Assembly (NCBI GenBank): GCA_022701365.1
Contig: JAKUHH010000389.1
Coordinates: 1-64,000 of the forward strand
Source of the DNA: Mycocentrospora acerina
Taxonomy: Eukaryota > Ascomycota > Dothideomycetes > Pleosporales
DNA: 64,000 nt
Direction of reading: 5' to 3'
Below, in pieces: positions 41,762 to 53,426 of this stretch (position 1 is its first letter; each line of letters starts with the position of its first letter). The translations under genes were made by a program, and so were the position numbers. The notes beneath the pieces were generated by a model that did no database searches, was not told the DNA's origin, and was given only the letters and a program-made list of their open reading frames with translations.

Positions 41762-44700
41762 TCAAAGGGCAAGCCCTGTTCCATCACCACTCCACCTGTA
41801 CATGCTCAACATTTCTCGCCGCCGCTGTTGTGCCAATTCAGCGTTTTCATCCATGCCCCGTCCACGCACTTGAGCCAGTGCTGAACGCATGACTTTGCGG
41901 AAATTTCGCTGTAGGGGCGCTTGGTTAGTATATTTCCAACACACTGTTTCAGACACAACTCACTTGGTATTCTGTGTTGAGTGTCACAATGCACGCTTCA
42001 TGTGCGCGTACGATCACTTCACATGCGCGCACAATGTTGGAACTCGCATCCCCTTGCATCTTGTCGGCAATAAGCAGCAAAAGGAAGCTGCCTTGTAGGA
42101 GGTAAATTCCAAAAAAGAACGGCATGAAGCTCAGATCGGGGTCGTGCTCGAGGATCTCGTTCAGCGCTTCAGCTGCTGATACAGCGTGTCCAGTAGCATC
42201 GACAAAGTGCTGTGTGGCGATCCAGAGATCATTGTCGTCTAGCAGGGAGATAGGATCCCATTTCCCGTTGAGTAGGATATGCAAAGTATGCATAAGATAC
42301 GTACCGTACGCTACCACAATTTTGGCTTGCATCAGCGATTCTTGTGCTCTTGACGATGTTGAGTTTGTTGATCGCATGTCTTGGTCATGTAACTCCGCAT
42401 TGACTTCAGCGATGGCGTTTCCTTGCAGATTTTGTAATGAGTGTCCATATCCCTCGAGCTTATGACTGATTTCAGATGCATGGCCGTCCCAATCAATATT
42501 TGTTCCAAATCTCGGATGGTTCCTAGCATAATTAAGGTCGACAATCTCCCCAAGAATGGTCATTAGAGGAAGGAAGAATCCGAAAACAGAATGTCCGGTG
42601 CACTCAAAAGCAGGTCCTCTTGGGCGAAACATAGAATCTGGACGTCCATGAGCGGAATCCTCGAATAGTTCGCCGGCTTGCCATACGTTATCATCAAGTG
42701 GCTGCATGAGACCTGAGCATTCGGCGTCCGTGAATGAGAGTGGCCGGTTGTAGCACAGAGCCAAATGTCTGTTGGATAGTCAGCGCTTCTGTTGCGAGGT
42801 GTTACATCAATGTTGGCTGTAAAGTTGGAGAGCTTGCATTCAATACCAAATCGAACAGTCATGCCGTAGCGGCTTGACAGCTACTACTAGAAAGACCCCG
42901 GTAGACACCAGAAGCGAGTGTCATGCACGTACCTATCGACCGTGTACAAAAGCCACCATATGCGTCTTCGTTCTTCTCGTTGCTCCTCGGTAAGATCCAC
43001 CACGTTATTGTGTCCATTCGAATACATTCCGCTCACATGGTCTAAATGAAACATCCTAGGCACATCTCCATTGACAGACGAAGATGAAGATGTGACTGGC
43101 AATTCCTTGCCGAGTTTCAGCTCCTTGGCTAGTGACCATGCTGCGTTCCACCAACGAAGTGATGCAGCTTTATACTCGCTTGCTGATATTACGGTAGCTA
43201 AGTGCATATACGTCGCTACATCGTCAAGGGCTCCAGGTGCACCGGCTTGAAACCAGCAAGTTAGCCAAAAGAACTGTACTACAATCGCCTGGCGAAGGGA
43301 GTGAACTTACGTAAACTAATTTCAGGCACTTGAGCAGGTGTGCCAAAACCTCCCATTGTAACACCACTGAAAATAGTGTTGCTATCGTACGCGGTAGGGC
43401 TTGCGTCAGATTCGTCGAGATTCTGGTGCACGAGAGGCTTGAGGAGACTAATAGTGAGATTAATCAACTTTTCCGATAATTGACTCCGTGCAGAGGGCGA
43501 CGACGACAAGTATGGAGACTCGCTTGTCAAGCAACCAATCCACAACATGCTGGCAAGCAATGCTGGACTGCAAATCCGTGGATTCTGCTGTCTCAGAAAC
43601 GAACGTTTGCGGAAGACGTAGCCGAGTACATAGGGAGAGACAGGCTGCATAAAGGCTGACGAAGAACTTTGGAAATAAAGCTCTAGTAAATCGCACGCTA
43701 ATGACACCGGCATAACATTGACAAGATGTGGAATCAATGGCTGGAGAACCGGGTACTTCAACTGTTGTGGGTGGTTGAAGTGCGGCGCGCCAGAATACGC
43801 AGTTGTAGACGGAGATGGAAATATCCAACCTGGTGACCCAGCGGCTGGAGACTGGGTCACAAAGCCTATATTGACAGATTCGTCAGGTGGCCCATAAGGG
43901 TTTGCTGACGCGTGTGCACTTTGAGGGCTTGTCGTAGTGTAAGAACTATCAGAGTACTCGATATTATGATTGTGAGATGAGAGGATGGGATGCATCCCTG
44001 GCTGTATCATTGAATGTGGCGATTGATATGTAAGATTTCGACGGAAATCATCCATATGCGTGTACTGTGAAATGGGGGGTTGTGTCATATGCCCTTGGGT
44101 TTGAATGCGAGGCTGAGCAGACATATCAAGTCGATGAACGGTATCCTCTGGGCCAGCGTTCATACCATTAATGCTCATTCTTCGTGTTCGATATGCGGGT
44201 ATTTCATTATTCTCTGTCACAGTCGCACTAGATGATTGTCTGGATACAGAAAGTTCTGGGAGCGACTTTTGGCTTTTTGGCAGCTTGTGATTAGTAAAGG
44301 CAGTCTCGGCGACATCGTCATGCGACTGTGGGGTATTTTCCTTGGTTGTTTGGGTGGTGCCTGCAGCAGCTACAGCAGCTTGTTGTTGTGCGATATCTTT
44401 TCTTGATGCCTTGCCGCGCTTCTTGCGTTCGCGAACGTATTCGCACGTCAAACCAAATTCTGATGTTGGGTTAGCCTGGCAGAAGTTTGGGTACGTCGGG
44501 ATGACGAAATATCGAGGCAGAGTCGATCCTGTTATGGACGCGGGGATATCATCAGAAGGGCTATTTGAGCTCAACCAAAATGCAGTCAGACTGCGATCTG
44601 TTTGCTGGAATATTTTTGGCTCTTGTTGAGAGCATCTTCAGCCAGACGATGGTTGGACGTACCTATGCAATGTGTACACTTCCAAACAAGTTAGAATTCA

Positions 44701-45147
44701 AGCCCGACCACAATTCTAGATGAAAGTACCTACTGGCTTTTGTCCATCGCACTTTGTGCGAAGCTGGTTGCACTGGTCGCACGCTCGACTGATCCTGCGT
44801 CGCACCGGTGCCGATGTTGCGCTGCCGCGTCCCTGCCGCTCGTGGAGCATGGTGCCTCGCTGACTGTGCAGAGTTGCCGCTATTGGCCCATTGACGTAGG
44901 ACGGATGATCAAACTCTTCGAAATCTCCAATCGAAAACGCATGGCGGGTTTGATGGAAATGTAGCTCTGCGAATTGTGACGTGTCAGGCAGAGCGTTGAG
45001 CGCTGACGGCCTCATATGGTGCGCAGCCAAGTCATGTTGTCGCTGGTTAACCATGTTGGGCGCGGGGGAATGACAGAACGCCGGCAGTTGCTGCATGAGA
45101 GTGGTGGAAGAACCTATCATCTCCCGAGGCCACCCCGACATCCACAC
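41762..45147 (-). CDS. xlnR: XlnR/Xyr1-type xylanolytic and cellulolytic transcriptional activator
   Basis: Six exons: 45147-44734, 44678-44663 (16 nt), 44459-43311, 43245-42933, 42768-41964, 41908-41762; introns 55, 203, 65, 164 and 55 nt. 947 aa, close to the 945 aa of A. niger XlnR. The zinc cluster is built from exons 1-3: RRRISRACDQCNQLRTKCDG, then QKPCTHCI, then EFGLTCEYVRERKKRGKAS, matching XlnR almost residue for residue. Later hallmarks are GAPGALDDVATYMHLATV, SASEYKAASLRWW, FECTGHSVFGFFLPLMTILGEIVDLN and YARNHPRFG. XlnR activates xylanase, cellulase and pentose-catabolism genes, binding GGCTAAA. Intron 2 is partly open in frame, so a retained isoform cannot be excluded. Confidence 0.92.
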
Positions 45148-47619
45148 CCTGACAGCAGGATCTGAGGCTCAAAAGTTACAAACGGAGGTTCGACTGTCGG
45201 CAGCTTTCGAGCAAGCTATGCTTGGAGAGGGGACAAGGCGTGGAACTGAAATTGGAATGGTTATGTATGGCAGAAGCTGGGCGAACGGAAGCTGGCAAAG
45301 GATAATGTCAAAACATGCCGCGAGGTGTCAAATGATGTACATTTTTCGTCTCTTGTATCCGGGGTAGCGTAGACAGGCCCTCGAAATTCTAGTCTATGCG
45401 TGCCAGGAGCTAGATCGTAGTGGGTCCCATTGGTAGGAATGACACACATGCCAGGGCTCGGAGTTGCAAAGTGGCCAATAACGCTAGGGAGACGGTCATA
45501 TTTTGCGCCAGACATATCTTCGGCCCATAACCCGTAAACGAGACGGACGCTAGGGAAACTCAGGATCGTGCTTCAATCTAACGGTCAAGCTGTTTTATCA
45601 CTTCTGTCCCACAGTCATGGCGTAGCCACGTTGAGCACACCCTCAAACCCGTTAGCATGTGTGAAGGATGTTAGAAATACTCTCCGCGGGTTAGCCACAC
45701 GATCGCTGTGGACATCGGTGGGCCGATGCCACCCAGCTCTCCAGTAGTAGCTGGTTGCCACACCCTACAGGCGAGGTGCGGATGCCGGCTCAACACTCTG
45801 TTGGCCGGCTCGTGCTCTGTTTCGAATGTCTAAGAACTAATATACATTGACTTGCGTACCCCAATTCACAACTCAACTTCATGTGCGGCAGTGGCCTCGT
45901 ATGCAGGCGGGACCTGGCAGTATTCACTCCTGGTGGTTTACCACGTGGGTCGTAAATGCTCTTAAGTACCTAGCATGCTCTGTCTCAACGAATAGTGACG
46001 CTCATTACTCTTTTCCAGTCCCCCAACGTCATTTCAAAACCCTCAATCGGAGCAACTGAGGATAGAGGTGTAGCCGAACGAAATGAATCTGGGGTTCGGC
46101 CGACATGCAGTTTAAGGTTTACGGGCAGCTTGCTCTTACCCACAGCTACCATCCTAGGTGGGAAAACTACGCGTAGGAAGGTCTTTTGTACATTTTAAAG
46201 TAGTCCGTTTCACCATAACAAAGCGTTCCCCGACTTCAGGGGGGGATAGGCTATCCTCCGATACCGACACTGTTTCTGTCATCTGTCAGGGGGTGTCAGA
46301 ATCAGTCTACACGAAGCCTCGGGAAGTGGAGGATGGGCGCTAAGCGAGGGACTGCACCCTTTGGGTTGCAAGGCCCTTGCTCAATCTGCACAAAATTCCA
46401 AAGGGACTTAAGGTTGTTCCAGACGCGGGTCTTTCCTAATAGATTCATATGGCGTTTGTAATGTGCTAGTCTCTACCGTTGTTACTCATGAGATCCATGG
46501 CAATAGTCTGACAAAATATTGAGCCACCTTCCCTGCTTCGCTGCCAACTTGAAAAGCCCAATTCCCATAGCAATTAAAGGTCTTGAAACGACCCGCCGAC
46601 CAATTTACCTTGCGCCTGGTGGAAAGATACTGCTAGTATCGCATAGATCTCCTAGGTGGGTGACTGAGTTGATCCTTTCGCATAGACTGCTTCAAGACCG
46701 TCTCTCTGTAACTTAGTCATCATTACTACGCAATCCATTAGCACAACTACAATGGGCTGTGCGTCCACACGCCCTTGTTTCAAGTTAGCCTCGGTTCGCC
46801 GATTCTCAGGTGGTGAGCGGCGTGCAGAGACTTCGCAGTACACGACCCAAGACGAACATTGAATGAATGGCTGAGAATAGACGACTAGAACAAGCGCATT
46901 GCACACCCGTAGACCATTGGCCATGTAGGCTAGGTTCGGATCAGTCAATCAGTACTCTATTGATTTCACGACGAGTACACTTCTTCTAAGAGCGCACCAC
47001 AAGGGTCAGGTCTCTAGACAACGGGAGGAGCCGTATTGTTGTCATACGACCGTGTCACGACATGTTAGTTCCACCAGAGGTAGCCATCCCATCACAAGCG
47101 CGTAGGTTGGACGCTAGGCATGTGGGTTCTAGCATGTCATCAGAATACACCGTGTGCAGGGCGGAAACTTAAGCGACCGACAAAATCGGCCGATGTAAGC
47201 CCGCCATATCTACGGCTAAAGGATAAGCCATTCGACCTGTGCCCTATCTCGCAAGGTTGGCTTGTTGGTTCAAACGCACAACATTGTCGAGCACAATGGC
47301 TGAAAATGACGGAACATACCAAGAGGGCCGCTTGCGTTGCAGGTCTGCGGCCAAGGGTGAAATATACATAGTAGGGAAAGCGAAACGGTAGATAGAGGAG
47401 ATAGATATCATCACGAGTCGGGTACGATTGCCAAAGCGGATCCAGCTTGGCCGCAAACGGTGCTAGCGCTGCATACGTCATCCGAATCGGAGGGCAAAAG
47501 CTTCAACTCCAAATTCAACGGCCACCAAGAAGACACCAACATCTAGACGCACACTTGCATCGGCTAATCTGTACATTCAAACACACTGAACTGCAAGGTT
47601 CAGCTTCAATACCAGCATC
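45148..47619. promoter_or_regulatory. Long divergent region between xlnR and aldehyde dehydrogenase
   Basis: 2.47 kb, unusually long for this window and of normal GC content, so not RIP-decayed. A minus-strand 84-codon frame (45515-45261, MSGAKYDRLPSVIG) may be an upstream ORF in the xlnR leader. An XlnR-type GGCTAAA occurs at 47214. Long leaders and promoters are common for pathway regulators. No further gene recognised. Confidence 0.4.
47214..47220 (+). promoter_or_regulatory. GGCTAAA, XlnR-type binding motif
   Basis: Exact match to the classical XlnR/Xyr1 site, 400 bp before the aldehyde dehydrogenase ATG. A single 7-mer can occur by chance in 2.5 kb, so support is weak. Confidence 0.25.
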
Positions 47620-49128
47620 ATGTCGCTGGAAAAAATCACCACCATCTCTCCCATCACCAACCAACCGCTTCTGACGCGCAATGGTCTCTCAGATGCCGAT
47701 ATCCAGTCGATTCCTGAGACAGCGGCCCGAGCTTTTGAGTCATATCGACACACATCTCTCCCTGAAAGGCAGAAGATTGTGAAAGATGCCTTGAAGTTGC
47801 TCAATGAGCGTCAGGATGCGTTGGGTAAAGAGATCACCGAGCAGATGGGCCGTCCAATCGCATACACACCCAAGGAGGTCACTACGGCTGTCATGCGCGG
47901 CGAGTACCTTTTGAAAATTAGTGAAGACACTCTCAAAGACACTCCCGGTGAGGCCGAAAAAGGCTTCCAGCGCTATATCAAGAAGGTGCCTTTGGGGCCC
48001 GTATTGATCCTTTTCCCATGGAATGTTCGTAACTACCGAGTCTCAAAATATAGGACTATACACTAACCTGCACTGTAGTATCCGTATCTGACTCTCATCA
48101 ACTCTCTTGTACCAGCACTCCTTGCAGGTAATTCAGTGATACTTAAACCATCGCCACAGACACCTACCAGTGCAGAGCAGATCCAGCAGATTTTTAAAGA
48201 AGCCGGACTGCCTGATGGTGTGCTTCAAATCTTCCATAGTGGCTCCAACACCCAGATTGAATCAATAGCTCGATCACCGCAGGTACAGCTTGTATGCTTC
48301 ACCGGCTCGGTGCCTAACGGTCTTGCCGTTCAAAGCGCTGCCAACGACCGAGTGTCCCTCCGCGTCGGTCTCGAGCTGGGAGGTAAGGATCCAGCATATG
48401 TGCGATCAGATGTCGATGTGAAATGGGCTGCAGAAGAACTCGTAGATGGCGCAATCTTCAATTCAGGCCAGAGTTGCTGCAGTGTAGAGAGAATCTATGT
48501 TGACGAGAAGATACACGACGAGTTCGTATCTGCAGTCCAAGACGTTCTCAAGGGATACAAGCTTGGCGACCCGTTTGACAAGAGCACACACATCGGTCCT
48601 GTGGTCTCCAAAAGGTCAGTAGAGACTATACGTTTGCAGATCAAGGATGCTCTTGAAAAAGGAGCAAAAGACGCTACTCCAGAGAATGATACTTTTAAGA
48701 ATACTCCGGCAGATGGCAACTATGTTGCTCCTACTCTTTTGACTGGAGTCACGCACGAAATGGCGATCATGACCGAAGAAACCTTTGGGCCTGTCATTCC
48801 CGTCATGAAAGTCAAGGATGATGCCGAGGCCATCAAGTTGATGAATGATAGTCAGTTCGGGTTGACAGCCAGTATCTGGACCAAGGACGTCAGCAAAGGT
48901 CACGAATTGATTGATGATGTCGAGGCTGGTACTGTCTTCGTCAACAGATGCGACTATCCTGCACCAGTAAGCATCACGCTAATCTAGCTCCTCGTAATCA
49001 GCTAACAAGTTCAGGATCTGGCATGGGTTGGTTGGAAGGATTCCGGCAAAGGGCAAACACTAAGCAAGTTTGGCTTCGACCAGTTCGTCAAGCTTAAGAG
49101 TTACCACGTCAAGGATTACCCTAAATAG
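47620..49128 (+). CDS. NAD(P)-dependent aldehyde dehydrogenase
   Basis: Three exons: 47620-48024, 48079-48966, 49015-49128 (introns 54 and 48 nt; first donor GTTCGT). 468 aa. Class ALDH motifs: LILFPWN joining YPYLTLINSLVPALLAGN across intron 1, VILKPSPQTP, VCFTGSVPNG, general-base Glu in LELGGKDPAYV (Glu234), catalytic Cys in FNSGQSCC (Cys268 or 269), and TEETFGPVIPVM. The C-terminus WKDSGKGQTLSKFGFDQFVKLKSYHVKD is standard. No signal or PTS1 is visible, so it is probably cytosolic. The substrate aldehyde cannot be told from sequence. It is divergent from xlnR across 2.47 kb. Confidence 0.9.
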
Positions 49129-51613
49129 ATGCTTTGATAAGTTTCGCGTTGACGAGACTAATCTACTCGAAATTTAAAACATTCGTTTCCTCAAAAGTGC
49201 TGCAGTGTGATGTTTTTCAACGCTAACCTCGTTGCTTGCTGATTTGTCGGTTTGCAAAACGACTCACAACTCTTCCGGCATTTCAATAGTTCTTGCATCG
49301 CTCTAGTGGTACGTAAGCTTTACCGACTGTTTGTCCGAAGAATGAAGCCACTGGTCTCACGTATGTAATTTCGATACAACCCACAGCAAGGGGTGCCATC
49401 CAAAACGTCGGAAGATATGCGTTTCCGTTCACCGTTCCAAGAATATGATCCTCTGTAATATTGGTGGTACGAGCGCGACCAGTTGCAGAGGCCCCAGATG
49501 ACAGAGCATCTTCTCGCAGTGAGCTTCATTGGGCGTCAATCCAACTCACAAGAAGGAGTTACCCCTTAACTTCACCAACTTGTGAGACTAAGGTTGAGGT
49601 CATGGCCAATACACAGAGGGCTTTGCGGTACCTCACTTGGCAGGTCAGACTGCCTATGCAAGATCTACATTTCAAAGCCTGCCATCAGGCGTCCTATCAC
49701 ATGGAAACCTCTCGTCAAAGAAACCCCGCTCAGGAGATGAAAGTAGGCAAGGGTTTGATAGATTGTTCTTATGACACGCCAAAGAGAGTCGATCCTGTTG
49801 CCCACGTCATATCTTTCTCTTCAGCGTTTTTCGGCCGAAGACCTGAACAGTTACGCAATCTACGCTCTGATTCCTATAACCCTGTAGTAATAACGTTGTG
49901 ACTATAGCCTCTCACTAACGCGAGTCTCCGATCCTTTGTGATTGTTTGTAGTGAAGTTACGTGTGTCTTGGAAGTTGTTGGATTGTATCACACTGATCAC
50001 ATCTGACCCCTTTACACTTGCAAAATCTGCAAACTCGTCCCACCACCTCAAATCATGAAACTGAAGAAACTTGCATCAAATCTCCGACGAGCAATATTAT
50101 GCTCGCACAATGGTAAACTAAAAGAAGTCGTGCCCGGACCCACCATTCAGCTCGTACGTTTCCTTTCCACCCCTAAATCAGTCGTCCAACACACCACTCA
50201 GGGGCACCCAACAGACGTCTGCCGCGTAGGCATCAGCGGCACGATCCCCAGTCTCACTGATATAGAATGAAGGTTTGTTCATAAAGGAGCATTCAGAGAT
50301 GCTACCACGATTGCAGGCTTACCGTTATCACTTCAGTCTCTGCATTATTCAGTGTTGTCTCCCACGCCCCGCTCAGCAGAACTCCTGCTAAACGGGGATC
50401 CTTGTTCTACAACTCGCCCCTTGACAAGCTCTCCGCATTATGTTATAGCCCTATGATTACCATCGCTCGCGTCGGTACCCTCGTCTACGAGGGTGTGTTC
50501 TTCGTCGTGAGGTGGGCAACTGTTCATCGACGCGTCGAGAGACAGTCGTGCAGTTATTACAGACACTGCTTCGAGAGAAATCCCTAGTTCTGTATCAGTT
50601 GGCCTACAAAAGCCACACCGTCACGTCTAGTCGCCTCCTATGGTAGCGAAAAGTGTGCAGCAAAGGGTTAAGGGGCTGGGTAGTAAGTCTAGCAGCGGTA
50701 GAACATCTAGGTGTGCAGAAATAGCGTTGCTGGGCAAACAGGATAGGGTGATATATAATGGATCAGTAGCTACGAATCTTTGAGCTGAAAATGGTGCAAA
50801 GAATAGTGATGTACAGCCTAAATGCTCTTAGTGCGGAAGTAGTGGAAGCGTACCCACCGGAAAAGATCTTTAGCGGTGAGATAGTGGAATGAGGTGTAGC
50901 CAATACGAGTGGCAATGTAAACTTCTGCTAAGCAACAGAAGAGGAAATTAGACACCGGGAAGACATTGCAATGGGTGGCGCTTCGAGTGGCAGCATAATT
51001 AAGGGTGTGATCGAGAACATGAAGGCCGGGCATAGATGCAATAGCAGTGAGTGATATATGGACTAAGCATCTGGTCGGGAACGCTTCCCGCAAGTACGAG
51101 AAGCAGAAGATGACGAAAAGCCTCACGTATGCATAACGGCAAGCCGAGAATTCATTATACACTCCTCTTGCAATATAGGTGAGGGTAGAAGGGGGTTGCA
51201 TTGGACAATAGAGTATTAGAATATTACAGTTTACTTCATTGTGACCATCCGTTTTCTACGTATTCTATAAAAACGCATGCGCTGTTCAGCTGTAACTGGC
51301 CTTTGTTTTCCGCCTTCCATTCGGCATGCCGTAGTCTTCGGCATAGTGCCGAATATACCAAATGGTCCGCCTAGAGTTGGGCGAGCAAGCGGCCTCTAGT
51401 TGATGACCGTGCACTGAGAGATTACAAAAAAGAAGGGGTTTTAGGCAGTACTCAGGGTATATCATGAAACAAAAACGCCGGATCCACCCCGTAGTCCTCG
51501 GTACTCATAACCTACCATGGTTACGGTGTATAATTATTCTTGTTGACCTCGCTAAGTTGCATGAATCGTCGCAACTAATACGCTTGCATGCATGCGTTAC
51601 CTCCAGACTAGTT
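49129..51613. other. Long intergenic region, nearly empty
   Basis: 2.5 kb of mixed composition. Apart from a doubtful small gene at 50055 I see no coding region, RNA gene or repeat. Open frames of 60-146 codons here lack coding-like composition. Confidence 0.45.
50055..50270 (+). CDS. Doubtful small orphan gene
   Basis: A 71-codon frame (MKLKKLASNLRRAIL...) with a good ATG context (ccacctcaaatcATG). It contains a possible 48-nt intron (GTACGT...ACTCAG, 50154-50201) whose removal keeps the frame and leaves 55 aa ending GTIPSLTDIE. Fungal genomes hold many such short genes. No family recognised and no signal peptide. Confidence 0.22.
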   Translation: MKLKKLASNLRRAILCSHNGKLKEVVPGPTIQLVRFLSTPKSVVQHTTQGHPTDVCRVGISGTIPSLTDIE

Positions 51614-52952
51614 TCAGAGGTCAGGATCTTCCACACCGTAGGTCCCCACCTCGGGCAAGTACTCCTTGAGCTGCATCAAGATGTTGCGACAGTGGATGAC
51701 CAGCATTGCGACGGCGAATGCATTCCATACATCGAATCCAGCGTTATTCTTTTGCTTCTTCTGTTTCTTACTCTTTTTCCACTTTTCGTCGTCGTCAGGA
51801 CCTCCGAAATCGAACGTGGCAACTAGTCGTAATTGTGGTGCTCGCTCTTCCAATGTCGGAGGGTCGTATCTCACAAACGCCATGACGGTGTGGCTCACGA
51901 CAACGCCGTATAATGTCGGAACGTCTGGCACAATATCGCCCTTGGCAGCTTTTGTCTCAAGTGCTTTAGACCACGATTTATGGAGGCGACCGAGCTTACG
52001 GATAAGTTTCTGTTCTGATGAGAAAATCTCGGCTGTCTTCTTCCATGAGACAGTCTGAAATAAGGGGTATGAGTTCCAGAGGTACCTGATCTCGCCGTCC
52101 TTCAGAGCCCAATCTGTGTACCTATCCACAGCCTGTTTGAGGATATACTCAGGAGTTCGTCTACCCGCCTTGACCTTTGCAACATTGCGAACAACACTGC
52201 CTAGATCAAACAGAGGACCGAGTGCTAATTGCGCTATCGATATGTAAGTGCCATATCTATCACGGGGGCATCTAGGAGCAGAGGTTCTTACCATGATAGG
52301 CTGAGCCAAGAGCCGGTTTGATAAAGGCCTTCTCTGCATTGGCCGTGAATAAATCTCCTGGCAGACCGCTGAAGTTAAAGTCATCGATCCACTCGATTGG
52401 CAAGAGTGGTTCTCGACCTCGATGTGCCAACTTTTGGAATAGGAATACAGCGTCTTCAGGCCACCCGGCCAGCCGTAGCTCGCTAGCTTCCCTATCTAAA
52501 CTTTGTCTCTCGATCTCAAAGTCGACAGTCCTGGCCTGGCCAAGCATGTAATTCTCATCTACTACTGTTTCGTTACCAATGGCATCCGCTTCCTCTTCTG
52601 AAGATCCGGGCTCTTCTAATAATGGAGACTTGGCCAAGTATATTCTATAGGGGGAACTAGGGATTAACGTATCACCCTCATAATCGCATAAGCGCTTGAG
52701 CGAGGTCGGCGGAGAAGGCGGTAGCAGCGTTGCATCGGCATCACTGTATGGATCCGGTGCCTCGATTTTCCAATTTTTGACTAGAGACTCCGGGCTCATG
52801 TCTCGCGTTTCTGGCATCGTCACATGTTGTTTGGACAGTTGCTTCCGGGTAGGAACCGCGGGAACTTTGAAGGGCTTTTCTCGTCGCTGTTGTGTCTTTC
52901 GAGGGCTGATGTAGTTCCAGAGGCGCTCCTTGGCATCTCGGAGGAACGTCAT
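51614..52952 (-). CDS. Fungal protein of unknown function
   Basis: Two exons, 52952-52292 and 52233-51614 (58-nt intron, GTAAGA...GATAG), 426 aa. The N-terminal 110 residues are basic then Pro/Ser/Asp-rich and likely disordered. A folded region runs at about 140-400 (RLAGWPEDAVFLFQKLAHRG, EPLLPIEWIDDFNFSGLPGD, ILKQAVDRYTDWALKDGEI, VSHTVMAFVRYDPPT). A Lys/Gln-rich patch (KWKKSKKQKKQKNN) and a hydrophobic helix near the end follow. From memory, proteins with the HTVMAFV and DWALKDG blocks are common, uncharacterised members of Dothideomycete accessory gene sets. It is divergent from the deoxyhypusine hydroxylase gene. Confidence 0.65.
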
Positions 52953-53426
52953 GGCAGTGTTGTCGTAAAAGATTGTGTTGTGAGCTTTGGAGAACGCGGA
53001 GCTGTAGCACGTGGGCTGTAGGTACGGCTAAGGGATCAGCGTCGCGAGCTTTATGAACAGTGTTGTGGCCGGTGATCAATGTAACATTGTTGCCACTTGC
53101 AGTGAAGGTGAGCGTGAAGCGAGACCCCACCCATCAATGAGGTGACTACAATGCCGTTGTTAGGCTGCATTGGAGCATTGTGAGTACTTTGCTAGGAGGC
53201 TGGTGGACCCTAACACCCTGACGCATCTTGGCGGGCCAAACGCAGGGAAGGCGCCAGGCCGCGATCAGGCAGGAGCGATCTTGATCTGATAAGATTTTTT
53301 TGATCGCACCCCGCCCTGGACTTGTCCCCCACTAAAAAAGTTGAGCCTCCATCTGTGATCGCAAGTTGGCTATTTTCCACGCAGATCGCACACCTTTCTG
53401 TACACATAGCGAAAAACGTTACGACT
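52953..53426. promoter_or_regulatory. Divergent region, unknown-function gene / deoxyhypusine hydroxylase
   Basis: 474 bp between opposite start codons. No specific element recognised. Confidence 0.35.

Noticed and set aside
44460..44662. Reading xlnR through intron 2 as coding (start at 44574)
   Set aside because: It would omit the second half of the zinc cluster; the spliced form reproduces the XlnR signature exactly. Retention remains possible as a minor isoform.
45261..45515. 84-codon minus-strand frame as a separate gene
   Set aside because: No recognised domain and it lies in the probable xlnR leader; kept only as a possible upstream ORF.
49461..49901. 146-codon plus-strand frame
   Set aside because: No coding-like residue patterning, no start context and no plausible partner exons.
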